Positions 40,887 to 50,075 are shown, numbered from the stretch's first letter. The stretch: 64,000 nucleotides of DNA from Halanaeroarchaeum sp. HSR-CO (GCF_024972755.1 NZ_CP087724.1:1550001-1614000), one strand, 5' to 3'. Program-made: numbers and translations. The notes: generated by a model not told the origin, from the sequence alone.

Positions 40887-41917
40887 AGACGTCACTCACC
40901 CCGTTCGAACTGTCGCTCTCGACGCCACTCCGGACGAGTGCCGGGCGGATCGACGGCCGACGGGGGTGGGTCCTCCGTGCCGGCTCGGACCCGATGGGTT
41001 TCGGTGAAGCGACCCCGCTGGCTGGGTTCACCGAGGACCGATCGTCCTGTGAAAGGGCGCTCCACCGGGCCATCGACCACGTCGAGGACGGCGACATTCC
41101 AGCAGCCTACGAATCCGTCACCGGCACTCCGGCTGCCCGTAACGCACTCTCGACGGCCCTGCTCGACCGTGACGCTCGGCACGCCGGCCGGCCGCTCTAC
41201 CGCGAATTGGGTGCCGAACGTGCCGTCGAGAGACTCCCCGTTCAGGCGACCATCGGCGATGGCGACCCGACGGCCACAGCAGAGACGGCCCGGACAGCCG
41301 TCGACGAGGGGTTCCAGACGCTCAAGATCAAGGTCGGTGCTGGGAGTCTCGACCGAGACGTCAGCCGGCTGGAATCGGTCAGGATGACAGTCGGGACGAC
41401 CGTCACCATCCGCGTCGACGCGAACGGAAGCTGGGGCCGCGCGACGGCCACGGACGCCATCGACCGCTTCCGCGAGTACGACGTCGCGCTCGTCGAGCAA
41501 CCGTTGCCACCGGCCGACCTCGTCGGCCATCGGAATCTGCGGGGCCGACTCCCGATCGCACTCGACGAATCACTCCTCGAGGCCTCCCCCGAGTCGATCT
41601 TCGAGACTGCGGCCGCAGACGCGCTCGTCCTCAAGCCGATGGCGCTCGGGGGACCGGACGTCGCCCGCGCGATCGCGGTGCGAGCCCTCGAGAACGACAT
41701 CGACGTGATCGTCTCGAACACCATCGACGGCACGATAGGGAGAACGGCCGCCGTCCATCTGGCCGCGAGTCTCCCGGAACGAACCGCCTCGGGGCTGGCC
41801 ACTGCGTCGATGCTCGAAACCGATCTGGCCCCTGACCCGGCGCCCGTGAGTGCTGGCCGGATAGCCGTCCCGCAAGCACCCGGTATCGGCATCACCGAGG
41901 TGACCATCGATGCGTGA
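40883..41917 (+). CDS. menC: o-Succinylbenzoate synthase
   Basis: A 344-residue enolase-superfamily enzyme that dehydrates SHCHC to o-succinylbenzoate. The start MKTSLTPFELSLSTPLRTS leads into the substrate-capping domain (GFGEATPLAGFTEDR). The catalytic Lys pair lies in LKIKVGAG, and metal ligands in IRVDANGSWGR, EQPLPPADLVGH and PIALDESLLEA, then LKPMALGGPD. The organisation is that of menC rather than dipeptide epimerase, supported by the operon. It overlaps menA (ATGA) and menE (8 bp). Confidence 0.95.
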   Translation: MKTSLTPFELSLSTPLRTSAGRIDGRRGWVLRAGSDPMGFGEATPLAGFTEDRSSCERALHRAIDHVEDGDIPAAYESVTGTPAARNALSTALLDRDARHAGRPLYRELGAERAVERLPVQATIGDGDPTATAETARTAVDEGFQTLKIKVGAGSLDRDVSRLESVRMTVGTTVTIRVDANGSWGRATATDAIDRFREYDVALVEQPLPPADLVGHRNLRGRLPIALDESLLEASPESIFETAAADALVLKPMALGGPDVARAIAVRALENDIDVIVSNTIDGTIGRTAAVHLAASLPERTASGLATASMLETDLAPDPAPVSAGRIAVPQAPGIGITEVTIDA

Positions 41918-43403
41918 CTGGCTCACGATCCGGCGTGAGGCGACCCCTCGTGACCTCGCACTCGTCGATGCCGAGACCGCCGAGCGCTGGACGTACGCAG
42001 CACTGGATGCTGACGTGGATGTCCTGGCCGGGCGACTGCAGACGCTGGGCGTGGGTCCTGGCGATATGGTCGGCGTGGTCATGGAGACACGGCCCACATT
42101 CGTCAGGCTTCTGTGGGCGGTCCAGCGACTCGGAGCGACGCTGGTCACGTTCAACGCCCGGTTGACGCCAGCCGAAATCGCCGACCAGCGGGCAACGATC
42201 GAACCGGTGCTTTTCGTCACCGACCGAGAGAACGAACGCACCGTGGTCACTGCGGCCGAGCGAGACGCGTCGATGTCCTCGCGTCGAACGCCCGTCGTCA
42301 GCGTCAACGAGCCAACGGTCGTATCGACGCAGTCCCTCGAGGACACGACGAGTGGGACGGTCGCCCGACGAGCGGTGTCGCTCGAAGACACGGTCGCCAT
42401 CCTGTTCACCTCCGGAACCACCGGCGAGCCCAAGCCAGTGCGAATTACGGCACAGAACGTCCTGGCCAGTGCAATTGCCTCGGCGTTCCGTCTCGGTGTC
42501 GTTCCGGACGACCGCTGGCTCCTCTGTCTTCCGATGTACCACATGGGTGGGCTCTCGATACCGATTCGGACGATGGTCTACGGGACGACGACGGTAGTGC
42601 GCCGAGGGTTCGATCCTGGGGCGGTCATCCGGACGCTCGAGGACCACTCCATCACCGGCGTCTCGCTCGTGCCGACGATGCTCAGGCGGTTGCTGGACGA
42701 GGACGACCTGCCCGATTCGCTGAGGTTTGCGCTCGTCGGTGGCGGGCCGACGACCGTCGAACTGGCGGAGCGAGCCCTCGAACGTGGCGTACCGATCCAC
42801 CCGACGTACGGAATGACGGAGACGGCCTCCCAGATAACGACGGCGACCCCGTCGGACCTCGAAGCCGCCCCCGATAGCGTCGGTCGACCACTCGTCGGCA
42901 CCGACCTCGCCATCCTCGACCCCGACGGTGAACCGACGGCCATCGGCGAGCAGGGAGAAATAGCCGTCGCAGGGTGGACGGTCTCGCCAGGCTACTGGGG
43001 AGAGGACCCCCGGCCCGCGGACGACTGGTTCCGAACCGGCGACGTGGGCTATCGGGACGAGGCCGGTCGACTCTACGTCACTGGCCGGGCGAGCGAACTG
43101 ATAGTGACTGGTGGCGAGAACGTCGTTCCGGGCGAGGTTCGCGAGACGATTCTGGCTCATCGGGCGGTCGAGGACGCGGTCGTGGTCGGGTTGCCAGACG
43201 AGGAGTGGGGCGAACGGGTCGCGGCGCTCGTCGTGACGACGTCGACGCTTACCGGGACCGACCTACGTTCGTTCCTCGAAGCACGCCTCGCTGGGTTCAA
43301 ACTGCCCCGTGACATCCGATTCGTCGATTCGCTGCCGCGGACGCCGTCGGGGACGGTCGACCGGGAAGCGGCCCGATCCGTTCTCCGGGACGCGGACGCT
43401 TAA
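41910..43403 (+). CDS. menE: o-Succinylbenzoate-CoA ligase
   Basis: This 497-residue AMP-forming acyl-CoA synthetase activates o-succinylbenzoate. The ATP motif is LFTSGTTGEPKPVRITAQN, then the adenylate region PTYGMTETASQI and DWFRTGDVGYRDEAGRLYV; the hinge ITGGENV-like (IVTGGENVVPGEVRE) and C-terminal LPRTPSGTVDR with catalytic Lys context are present, though the last Lys appears as Arg. The start overlaps menC by eight bases. It completes menF-D-B-A-C-E; thioesterase and MenG genes are not seen. Confidence 0.95.
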   Translation: MRDWLTIRREATPRDLALVDAETAERWTYAALDADVDVLAGRLQTLGVGPGDMVGVVMETRPTFVRLLWAVQRLGATLVTFNARLTPAEIADQRATIEPVLFVTDRENERTVVTAAERDASMSSRRTPVVSVNEPTVVSTQSLEDTTSGTVARRAVSLEDTVAILFTSGTTGEPKPVRITAQNVLASAIASAFRLGVVPDDRWLLCLPMYHMGGLSIPIRTMVYGTTTVVRRGFDPGAVIRTLEDHSITGVSLVPTMLRRLLDEDDLPDSLRFALVGGGPTTVELAERALERGVPIHPTYGMTETASQITTATPSDLEAAPDSVGRPLVGTDLAILDPDGEPTAIGEQGEIAVAGWTVSPGYWGEDPRPADDWFRTGDVGYRDEAGRLYVTGRASELIVTGGENVVPGEVRETILAHRAVEDAVVVGLPDEEWGERVAALVVTTSTLTGTDLRSFLEARLAGFKLPRDIRFVDSLPRTPSGTVDREAARSVLRDADA

Positions 43404-43428
43404 GGCGTGGCGGTGGGAATCAAGTCCC

Positions 43429-44187
43429 GTGTGCACCATCCTCTTCGCCCTGGAGCAGTTCGAGGATGTACCGCTGGCCGTCGCGGCGAACCGTGACGAA
43501 TCGCCGGACCGACCCGCGAGTCCTCCACGAGTGGTGGCGGGCGGCCCGAGAATCCTCATGCCACTCGACGAACGAGCCGGCGGGACCTGGATGGGCGTCA
43601 ACGAACACGGTCTGTTCGCCATCGTTGCCAATCGATGGACGAACGACGAACTGGCGGGGGAGCGGTCACGGGGGCTGCTCGTACGGGATGTCCTCGGCGC
43701 GGAATCCGTCGACGAGGCGGCCACCACGGTCCGGGAGAAGACCGCCGAGGCCGAGTACGATGGGTTCGCTTTGCTCGTCGCATCGGGCGATGACGCGACG
43801 GTCTTCGGGTGGGACGGCGTCCTCAGAGAGGAGTCGATGGAGCCGGGGGTTCACGTCCTCGTCAACACCGGGATGGACGGTTCGTACAGCATTCCGGAAG
43901 AGCGCCAGACCGTCGGTCAGCGACAGGCCGATGCAGCAGATTCCCTTCGCGACGCCCTGGAACCCAGGTCCGGCGAGACTGGCGAGGAGTGGGTACACCG
44001 GGCCGGCGCGGCGCTTGGCGATCACGAATACGGGGCGTGCGTCCACCACGACCGGTATCAGACCGTGTCGTCGTCGCTCGTCGAACTGGGTGCCGACGGG
44101 CACGTCGACTGGTGGTATGCGGACGGTCAACCGTGTCGGACCGAGTTCAGACGGGTGGACGTTCCAGGGTTTCGCCGAAGGAAGTGA
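43429..44187 (+). CDS. NRDE family protein (TANGO2-like)
   Basis: A 252-residue protein with the N-terminal nucleophile-type start MCTILFALEQFEDVPLAVAA followed by the diagnostic NRDE motif at about residues 21-24. PASPPRVVAGGPRILMPLDE and GGTWMGVNEHGLFAIVANRW are family signatures. The GTG start places Cys2 for a possible Ntn-hydrolase-like maturation. The function of archaeal members is unknown; the human homologue TANGO2 is linked to metabolism. It follows menE by 25 bp and could be cotranscribed with the operon. Confidence 0.9.
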   Translation: MCTILFALEQFEDVPLAVAANRDESPDRPASPPRVVAGGPRILMPLDERAGGTWMGVNEHGLFAIVANRWTNDELAGERSRGLLVRDVLGAESVDEAATTVREKTAEAEYDGFALLVASGDDATVFGWDGVLREESMEPGVHVLVNTGMDGSYSIPEERQTVGQRQADAADSLRDALEPRSGETGEEWVHRAGAALGDHEYGACVHHDRYQTVSSSLVELGADGHVDWWYADGQPCRTEFRRVDVPGFRRRK

Positions 44188-44233
44188 AGAAGTGGGAGCG
44201 CGAGACATCGAGAACCGATGTCTGGACGGTCAG

Positions 44234-44240
44234 ATTTAAA
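44234..44240 (+). promoter_or_regulatory. TATA box of the winged-helix regulator
   Basis: ATTTAAA lies 25-31 bp before the ATG at 44265, the spacing of leaderless haloarchaeal genes. Confidence 0.55.
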
Positions 44241-44264
44241 CTGACCGCGCACGCTGTTGGTGAT

Positions 44265-44621
44265 ATGAGCGCCGAAGTCATCGAGGAACTCTCCGAAGAC
44301 GAACGTCGCGGACTGGAGCTAGTGCGCGAGGCCGGGTCGATGTATCAGTCGGAATTCTGGAAGGCCCTCGATGTCTCGTCGCGCAAGGGGAGCCGTATCG
44401 CCACCTCGCTCGAAGAGGCGGGCCTCGTCGAACGCGAAAAGGCGGTCTACGAGGGGAACACCACCTACGAACTCAAACCGGTCATCCGCGACCGGGACCT
44501 CGATTATATGCTACTGATGGCCGGCGAGATGCTCTCACCGTTCGTCGGAGAAGAGGAGATGGATCCACAATCCGACGCCTTCTCCCAGTGGATCATGAAC
44601 CTCGTCTACGAGGAGCACTAG
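44265..44621 (+). CDS. Winged-helix transcription regulator (118 aa)
   Basis: The protein starts MSAEVIEELSEDERRGLELV and has a MarR/Lrp-like winged helix: EAGSMYQSEFWKALDVSSRK, then RIATSLEEAGLVEREKAVYE and a wing GNTTYELK. A C-terminal part with MLLMAGEMLSPFVGEEEMDP is helical and could dimerise. It resembles haloarchaeal helix-turn-helix proteins of the DUF7343-like or TrmB-linker type; the ligand is unknown. The stop TAG overlaps the convergent gatA stop by two bases. Confidence 0.85.
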   Translation: MSAEVIEELSEDERRGLELVREAGSMYQSEFWKALDVSSRKGSRIATSLEEAGLVEREKAVYEGNTTYELKPVIRDRDLDYMLLMAGEMLSPFVGEEEMDPQSDAFSQWIMNLVYEEH

Positions 44622-45886
44622 GCCAGCGCGCTACCGAGGCGGACGATCGTCTCCTCGCCGAACGCCGGACCGATGAACTGGACGCCGACGGGGAGACCGT
44701 CGGATTTGCCGGCGGGAACCGAGATGGCGGGCAGGTTCGCCAGGTTCACCGGCACCGTGTTCACGTCGATGAGGTACATCTTGAGCGGGTCGTCGAGGCT
44801 CTCCCCGAGTTTCGGTGGGAGGACCGGCATCGTCGGGGTCACGAGCGCGTCGACGTCCGCCAGCGCATCGTCGAAGTCCTGTTTGATCCAGGCTCTGGCG
44901 TCCTGAGCCTGCTTGTAGTACTTGTCGTGATAGCCGGCCGAGAGTGCGTACGTTCCGAGCAGTATCCGGCGTTTCACCTCGTCGCCGAACGCCTCGGACC
45001 GTGACTGCGAGAACGCCTCGTTCCAGTTCCCCTCGAATCCACCGGAATGCCCGTACCGAACCCCATCGAAACGAGCAAGATTCGAGGACGCTTCGGACAT
45101 CGCGATGACGTAGTACGCGGCGACGGCGTACTCGACCGACGGGAGGCTCACCTCGGTCGTCTCGACGCCCCGGTCGCGGAGGTCGTCGAGTGCTGCCTCG
45201 AACCGGTTCTCGACGGCGTCCTCGAGACCGTCGGTCAGTTGTTTGGGGATACCGACGCGCATCCCGTCGACAGCCCCGTCGGCAGCCGCTGCGAAATCGG
45301 TATCCTCGCCCGCCTCGCGCGTCGTCGCGTCGCGTTCGTCGGGCCCGGCGATGACGTCGAGCAGTGCCGCCGCGGCCTCGACGGTCGGGGCGATGGGACC
45401 GATCTGTTCGAGGCTGTTCGCGTAGGCGACGAGGCCGTACCGAGAGACGAGGCCGTAGGTCGGTTTGATACCGACCGTTCCGGTGAACGCGGCTGGACAG
45501 CGAATGGAGCCACCGGTGTCGGTGCCGAGCGCGAGGTCCGCCTCACCGGCAGCCACCGCCGCGGCGCTCCCGCCGGAGGAACCACCGGGCACCCGTTCCT
45601 CGTCGACCGGGTTCGTCGTCGGACCGAAGGCCGACGTCTCGGTGGTCGTCCCCATTCCGAACTCGTCCATGTTGGCCTTCCCGACGATGGTCGCCCCCGC
45701 ATCCTTCAGCCGCTCGACGACCGTCGCGTCGTACGGCGGCACGTAGTCGGCGAGCATGTCGGACCCGCAGGTCGTCCTGACGCCCTCGGTGGAGATGTTG
45801 TCCTTGACGGCGATGGTCGTTCCATCGAGGGGGCCGCCGTCCTCGCCTTCGATCCGCTCCTCGGTGATGAACGCGTTGACGCTCAT
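44618..45886 (-). CDS. gatA: Glu-tRNA(Gln)/Asp-tRNA(Asn) amidotransferase subunit A
   Basis: A 422-residue amidase that supplies ammonia for transamidation of mischarged tRNA. The Ser-cisSer-Lys triad lies in TTIAVKDNI (Lys) and PGGSSGGSAAAVAAG (Ser). GTDTGGSIRCPAAFTGTVGI and the C-terminal LPAISVPAGKSDGLPVGVQF are typical. The start MSVNAFITEERIEG overlaps the gatC stop by four bases (ATGA). The longer upstream frame is a shadow of gatC and is not used. Length is slightly short for GatA but complete. Confidence 0.97.
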   Translation of the reverse strand: MSVNAFITEERIEGEDGGPLDGTTIAVKDNISTEGVRTTCGSDMLADYVPPYDATVVERLKDAGATIVGKANMDEFGMGTTTETSAFGPTTNPVDEERVPGGSSGGSAAAVAAGEADLALGTDTGGSIRCPAAFTGTVGIKPTYGLVSRYGLVAYANSLEQIGPIAPTVEAAAALLDVIAGPDERDATTREAGEDTDFAAAADGAVDGMRVGIPKQLTDGLEDAVENRFEAALDDLRDRGVETTEVSLPSVEYAVAAYYVIAMSEASSNLARFDGVRYGHSGGFEGNWNEAFSQSRSEAFGDEVKRRILLGTYALSAGYHDKYYKQAQDARAWIKQDFDDALADVDALVTPTMPVLPPKLGESLDDPLKMYLIDVNTVPVNLANLPAISVPAGKSDGLPVGVQFIGPAFGEETIVRLGSALA

Positions 45887-46161
45887 GAGACGCGTGGTCC
45901 CTTGAAGCGCCCGTCCTCGGTCTCTTCGGCGTTCTCGAGTGCCGCCTCCTGTGAGAGTGACTCCCGGATCTCGTCGTCGCGCATCACATTCACCAGGTCC
46001 GGTTCGGCCTCGACCGCGGGAACCTCGTCCAGGGCATCGAAATATGCCAGGATGTCCTGGAACTGCGAGGTGAACGTGGCGACCTCGTCGTCGTCCAGGT
46101 CCACTCGCGCGAGGCTCGCCACGTGACGGACCTCCTCGGCGTCTACGGGCGAATCGCTCAT
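45883..46161 (-). CDS. gatC: Amidotransferase subunit C
   Basis: A 92-residue small subunit that stabilises GatA in the GatCAB complex. MSDSPVDAEEVRHVASLARV is the usual start, followed by LARVDLDDDEVATFTSQFQD and VEAEPDLVNVMRDDEIRESL, and an end FKGPRVS matching the family. Directly coupled to gatA by ATGA overlap. The B subunit gene is not in the window, so GatB must lie elsewhere. Divergent from tfb across 174 bp. Confidence 0.96.
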   Translation of the reverse strand: MSDSPVDAEEVRHVASLARVDLDDDEVATFTSQFQDILAYFDALDEVPAVEAEPDLVNVMRDDEIRESLSQEAALENAEETEDGRFKGPRVS

Positions 46162-46335
46162 GTCCGCCGGAAAGCGCGTATCGTCGGTAAGCGTTTCGAT
46201 GCACCGATTCGCCGACCCGTACTGGGAGACGTCTCGAGAACGGTCCCGATACCGCGCCCATACTTATCAGTCTCCGGAACCGATTATCAGGTGGTTCACC
46301 AGCGAGTGCTCGAGGCGGCCACCATAAACGCCAAA

Positions 46336-47355
46336 ATGACCGATCAGGACGAGGGGAATGATCGCACGCGGGTCCGAGAGCGAGCGACTGCCGAAACGGA
46401 CGAGGAGGAACGGACAGAGCGGGAACGTGACGAGCGCGAACAGATTTGCCCGGAGTGTGGCGGCCGTCTCGTAACCGACGAGGAGCGGGGCGAAGTCGTC
46501 TGTTCGGAGTGTGGACTCGTCGTCGAGGAGGACGAGATCGACCGGGGGCCGGAGTGGCGAGCCTTCGACGCCGCCGAACGCGACGAGAAATCCCGCGTCG
46601 GCGCACCGACGACCAAGATGATGCACGACGAGGGGCTCTCGACGACCATCGGCTGGCAAGACCGTGACGCCGCCGGTCGAATGCTCTCCTCGCGCCAGCG
46701 CCAGAAGATGCAGCGGCTGCGAACGTGGAACGAGCGCTTCCGAACGCGCGATTCGAAAGAACGCAACCTCAAACAGGCCCTCGGCGAGATCGACCGGATG
46801 GCATCGGCCCTCGGCCTCTCCCACAACGTCCGGGAGATGGCATCGGTCATCTACCGACGGGCGCTCGACGAAGACCTCCTCCCGGGCCGGTCTATCGAGG
46901 GTGTCGCGACCGCATCGCTGTACGCCGCCGCTCGGCAGACGGGAACGCCACGCAGTCTGGACGAAGTTGCGACGGTCGCCCGCGTCGATCGGGACGAGAT
47001 CGCCAGGACCTATCGGTACGTCGCCCGCGAACTCTCACTCGAGGTAGAACCCGCCGATCCCGCCCAGTACGTCCCGCGATTCGCGTCTGCCCTTGGAGTC
47101 TCAGACGCCGTCGAACGGGAGGCGAAACGACTGCTGGCGACGGCCAGGGAGACGGGTCAGACCAGCGGGAAGAGTCCGGTCGGCCTGGCCGCAGCCGCCG
47201 TTTACGCGGGGGCTATCCTCGCGAACGAGCGGGTGACCCAGAGCGAAGTGAGCGAGGTGTCCAACGTCTCGGAGGTCACCATCCGGAACCGCTACCACGA
47301 ACTGCTCGAGATACAGGCAGAGCGATCGGACGAGCAGTCGTCCAGGAGTGAGTGA
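46336..47355 (+). CDS. tfb: Transcription initiation factor TFB
   Basis: A 339-residue archaeal TFIIB homologue. After a highly charged N-terminus, the zinc ribbon uses C38, C41, C56 and C59 (ICPECGG and VVCSECGLVV). The B-finger/linker region contains EWRAFDAAERDEKSRVGAPT and the two cyclin folds (LKQALGEIDRMASALGLSHN; SPVGLAAAAVYAGAILANER), followed by the BRE-recognition HTH VSEVSNVSEVTIRNRYHELL. Haloarchaea usually have several TFB paralogues with different promoter preferences; which one this is cannot be decided. The ATG MTDQDEGNDR was chosen over an upstream frame without homology. Confidence 0.96.
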   Translation: MTDQDEGNDRTRVRERATAETDEEERTERERDEREQICPECGGRLVTDEERGEVVCSECGLVVEEDEIDRGPEWRAFDAAERDEKSRVGAPTTKMMHDEGLSTTIGWQDRDAAGRMLSSRQRQKMQRLRTWNERFRTRDSKERNLKQALGEIDRMASALGLSHNVREMASVIYRRALDEDLLPGRSIEGVATASLYAAARQTGTPRSLDEVATVARVDRDEIARTYRYVARELSLEVEPADPAQYVPRFASALGVSDAVEREAKRLLATARETGQTSGKSPVGLAAAAVYAGAILANERVTQSEVSEVSNVSEVTIRNRYHELLEIQAERSDEQSSRSE

Positions 47356-47366
47356 GCCGATGGCGT

Positions 47367-48137
47367 TCAGGCGTAGGTCATCCCGCCGTCGATGACCAGA
47401 CTTTCACCGTTCACGTACGAGGACAGGTCGCTGGCGAGGAAGAGGGCCCCGTCCGCGACGTCCGCAGGCTCACCCCACCGTCCGAGTGGGATACTCTGCT
47501 TGTACTGATCGCCGCCCTCCGTCCCGATGATCGGCACGTCCTCGGTGGTCATCTCCGTCTCGATGAGCCCCGGATGGATGGCGTTCACACGGATTCCTTC
47601 GGGCCCGAGTTCCGACGCCAGCGAGTACGAGAGGAGACGAACGGCCCCTTTCGACGCGCAGTAGGTCGTATACTGGGCCGACCCGGTCAGTCCCGCGACG
47701 CTGGACATATTGATGATCGAACCCTCGCGACCGTCTTCGAGCAGCTTCTTCGCGGCCGCCTGGGCGCCGAAGAACACGCCTTTGACGTTGACGTCCATCA
47801 TCTGGTCGAACTCCGACTCTTCGACCGCGGTGAACTCCTTCCCGCGGAAGATGCCGGCGTTGTTCACCATCACGTCGACGCCGCCGAACTCGTCCGCCGC
47901 GTCGACGGCGGCCTGCAACTGCGCCGTGTTCGTCACGTCGCACTCGACGTACGTCGCCGAGACGCCCATCGACTCCGCCTCCTCGACGAGGGGCGTGCCA
48001 CCCTCTCGTGGTTCGTTCTGGAGGTCGGCGACCACGAGATTCGCTCCCTCTTCGGCGTATCGGCGGCCGATCTGTCGACCGATACCGCTCGCGCCACCCG
48101 TTATCACTGCCGTCTTGCCATCGAGCATTCCAGACAT
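47367..48137 (-). CDS. SDR family oxidoreductase
   Basis: A 256-residue short-chain dehydrogenase. NAD(P)-binding TGGASGIGRQIG is near residues 14-25, NNAGIFRG near 90, the active-site triad Ser (MSSVAGLTGSA), Tyr and Lys in YCASKGA, and the C-terminal GESLVIDGGMTYA ending. It belongs to the classical 3-oxoacyl reductase/glucose dehydrogenase group; the substrate is not predictable. The start MSGMLDGKTAVITGG was chosen over a much longer frame lacking homology upstream. It converges with tfb (11 bp). Confidence 0.93.
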   Translation of the reverse strand: MSGMLDGKTAVITGGASGIGRQIGRRYAEEGANLVVADLQNEPREGGTPLVEEAESMGVSATYVECDVTNTAQLQAAVDAADEFGGVDVMVNNAGIFRGKEFTAVEESEFDQMMDVNVKGVFFGAQAAAKKLLEDGREGSIINMSSVAGLTGSAQYTTYCASKGAVRLLSYSLASELGPEGIRVNAIHPGLIETEMTTEDVPIIGTEGGDQYKQSIPLGRWGEPADVADGALFLASDLSSYVNGESLVIDGGMTYA

Positions 48138-48183
48138 ACCGGGTAGCGATACGGCTGGAGCGGACCTAAAACAGTAGGTTGAG

Positions 48184-49287
48184 TTACAGGTTCTGAGAAT
48201 GATCCCCGACGCGTGCGCGAACGTACTGGCTGACGTGATCGTCCATTCGCCGTTTGAATCCCGCCTGTCTGGCGAGGCGGTCGAGTTCTCGAGCGACGAG
48301 GCTTCCGTACTGCATCGCCTTCTTGTCCCGGTTTGCGACCGAACCGGGAAGATAATCGGTCGCAACCGCTCGAAGGGCTCGTTTTCGAACGCCGTCGTCG
48401 ACGATGAGCGACGACGGCAGTGCGAGTGCCGCCTCGACGACCGCATCGTCGAGGAATGGAAAGATCGGTTCGATGCCCGTCGCACGGACAGCCAGGGTGT
48501 CCCGAGCGAGTCCCGGCGACATCGCGGCCAGCACTTCCCAGCGGGCGCCCCGTATCGTCGTGGCCGCGACCCGATGGTCGACGGCTTCGATCTTCGCGTA
48601 CCCACCGAACAACTCGTCCGCTCCCTGTCCCAGGGCCAGGCGATCGAATCCATCGTCGGCGGCGGCCTCCCCGACGAAGGCGAGTGGGATCGCGATCTGG
48701 ACGTCCATCGCGTTCGTCCCGTCGATGGAGCGGGCGACGCGTGGTACGACCGATTCGAGTTCGTCGAGGGAGAGCGCTCGCACCGTGAGATCCAGTCCGA
48801 GTTTCTCGGCGACGGCACGAGCCGTTTCGAGGTCGTGGCTCTCCGGGAAGCCGACCGTGTACAGTGGGGCCTCGAGGATGCTCGCGAGCAACGCGGAATC
48901 GACGCCACCCGAGAACGCTATCGCGAGTCCCTCGGTATCGACGCGCACGAGAGCGGATTCCAGTGCGGCTCGAAGTCCCGCCAGCGCCTCGTCCGGTGGG
49001 ATCGGATCCGGATCGGGGAGGGTCCACTGGTCTGCGATACCGTCGTCATCGACGACCGAACCGGCAGCAACCAGGTGGGCATCTTCGAGCGACATCGGAT
49101 CGAACGCCCAGTCGTCACCTGGCGACCAGGTCTCCGGCGGCCCCTCGGTGGAAAGTGGGACGCGGCCGAGGACGTCCCTGACGAGCGGCCCATCCGGTAG
49201 TTGACCGGCGAAACCACGACCACCTGGAAAGGGATTCGAGGAAGCGAGTGCCCGCAGGACGGTAGATGGCTCCGCCCCACGGATCAT
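48184..49287 (-). CDS. Asparagine-synthase-like protein without glutaminase domain
   Basis: This 367-residue protein contains only the PP-loop ATP pyrophosphatase domain of asparagine synthase: IAFSGGVDSALLASILEAP, LGQGADELFGGYAKIEA, and RATGIEPIFPFLDDAVVEA, followed by RKRALRAVATDYLPGSVANRD. The N-terminal Ntn glutaminase half with its catalytic Cys2 is absent; instead about 120 residues of a non-standard N-terminus (MIRGAEPSTVLRALASSNP) precede it. It could use free ammonia or act on another acyl-adenylate, as bacterial BtrM or tRNA-modifying PP-loop enzymes do. Its ATG overlaps the PHP gene stop (ATGA). Confidence 0.85.
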   Translation of the reverse strand: MIRGAEPSTVLRALASSNPFPGGRGFAGQLPDGPLVRDVLGRVPLSTEGPPETWSPGDDWAFDPMSLEDAHLVAAGSVVDDDGIADQWTLPDPDPIPPDEALAGLRAALESALVRVDTEGLAIAFSGGVDSALLASILEAPLYTVGFPESHDLETARAVAEKLGLDLTVRALSLDELESVVPRVARSIDGTNAMDVQIAIPLAFVGEAAADDGFDRLALGQGADELFGGYAKIEAVDHRVAATTIRGARWEVLAAMSPGLARDTLAVRATGIEPIFPFLDDAVVEAALALPSSLIVDDGVRKRALRAVATDYLPGSVANRDKKAMQYGSLVARELDRLARQAGFKRRMDDHVSQYVRARVGDHSQNL

Positions 49288-49970
49288 ACGAACGCGTCGG
49301 CGATCCGGTTCTTGATGCGGCGTTTCACGCCGCCCGCCATCTGCCGGAAGCTGATCCGCCAGGGGGTCCGCTTGCCCTCGACGGTGGTCTGTCCGGTACG
49401 AATGGCCTCCAGAACAGATTCGACCGTCGTCTCCGGGGCGTCGACGAGAGTGACCGCCTGGCCCACCATCTCCGCGATGTGGGCGTCGCTGCCGGCCGTC
49501 ATCGGCAGTCCATATTTCCTTGCGAACCGCTCTGCACGCCGGTTCGACCGACCCGTCAAGAGTCGCGAGTTGTAGACCTCGATGGCATCCGCGCTCCGGA
49601 GCACTTCGGTGGAGACGTTCGGTGCGACGCCACTTCGTGACTTCTGGAACGGATGGGGAACGATCGCGATACCCCCGCGGTCGTGAATGGCGTCGATGGT
49701 CTCCTCGAAGGGGAGTTCGGAGGGGACCTGTTCGTCGATTCCGATGGCGAGAACGTGACCGGCCTCGGAGGTCACCTCCATCCCGGCGATACCGAGGAGG
49801 CCGTATTCGGGCGCGAGTTCTGCAGCCTCCCGACTCGCTGCGAATTCGTCGTGGTCGGTGACGACGAGCGCGTCCAGCCCGACGGCCGCCGCTTGCTCTA
49901 ACAACATCTCGACGGGGTCCCGACCGTCGTAGGACAACGCGGAGTGGGAGTGGAGCTCGACCGTCAGCAC
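49284..49970 (-). CDS. PHP domain phosphoesterase
   Basis: A 228-residue member of the polymerase-and-histidinol-phosphatase family with metal-dependent phosphoesterase motifs: LHSHSALSYDGRDPVEMLLEQ, TDHDE (about 42-46), GMEVTSEAGHVLAI, PHPFQ and GSDAHIAEMVG, the last supplying metal ligands. A start at GTG (LTVELHSHS) matches most homologues. A helical basic tail (RRIKNRIADAF) follows. The gene is coupled to the asparagine-synthase-like gene. Substrate unknown; many PHP proteins cleave phosphodiesters such as 5'-phosphorylated or cyclic nucleotides. Confidence 0.88.
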   Translation of the reverse strand: MLTVELHSHSALSYDGRDPVEMLLEQAAAVGLDALVVTDHDEFAASREAAELAPEYGLLGIAGMEVTSEAGHVLAIGIDEQVPSELPFEETIDAIHDRGGIAIVPHPFQKSRSGVAPNVSTEVLRSADAIEVYNSRLLTGRSNRRAERFARKYGLPMTAGSDAHIAEMVGQAVTLVDAPETTVESVLEAIRTGQTTVEGKRTPWRISFRQMAGGVKRRIKNRIADAFV

Positions 49971-50075
49971 GGGTACCGGTTGGCGGGGGCCGACAAAAAG
50001 CCCCCCGATTGCGGCCCGCCCCACGAACGTGCACAACGAAACGAATAAATTCGTACCCTTTGACCAACAACATGG

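Noticed and set aside
41242-43160. Long leftward frames opposite menC and menE
   Set aside because: Antisense shadows of well-identified men genes; Arg- and Ser-rich without motifs.
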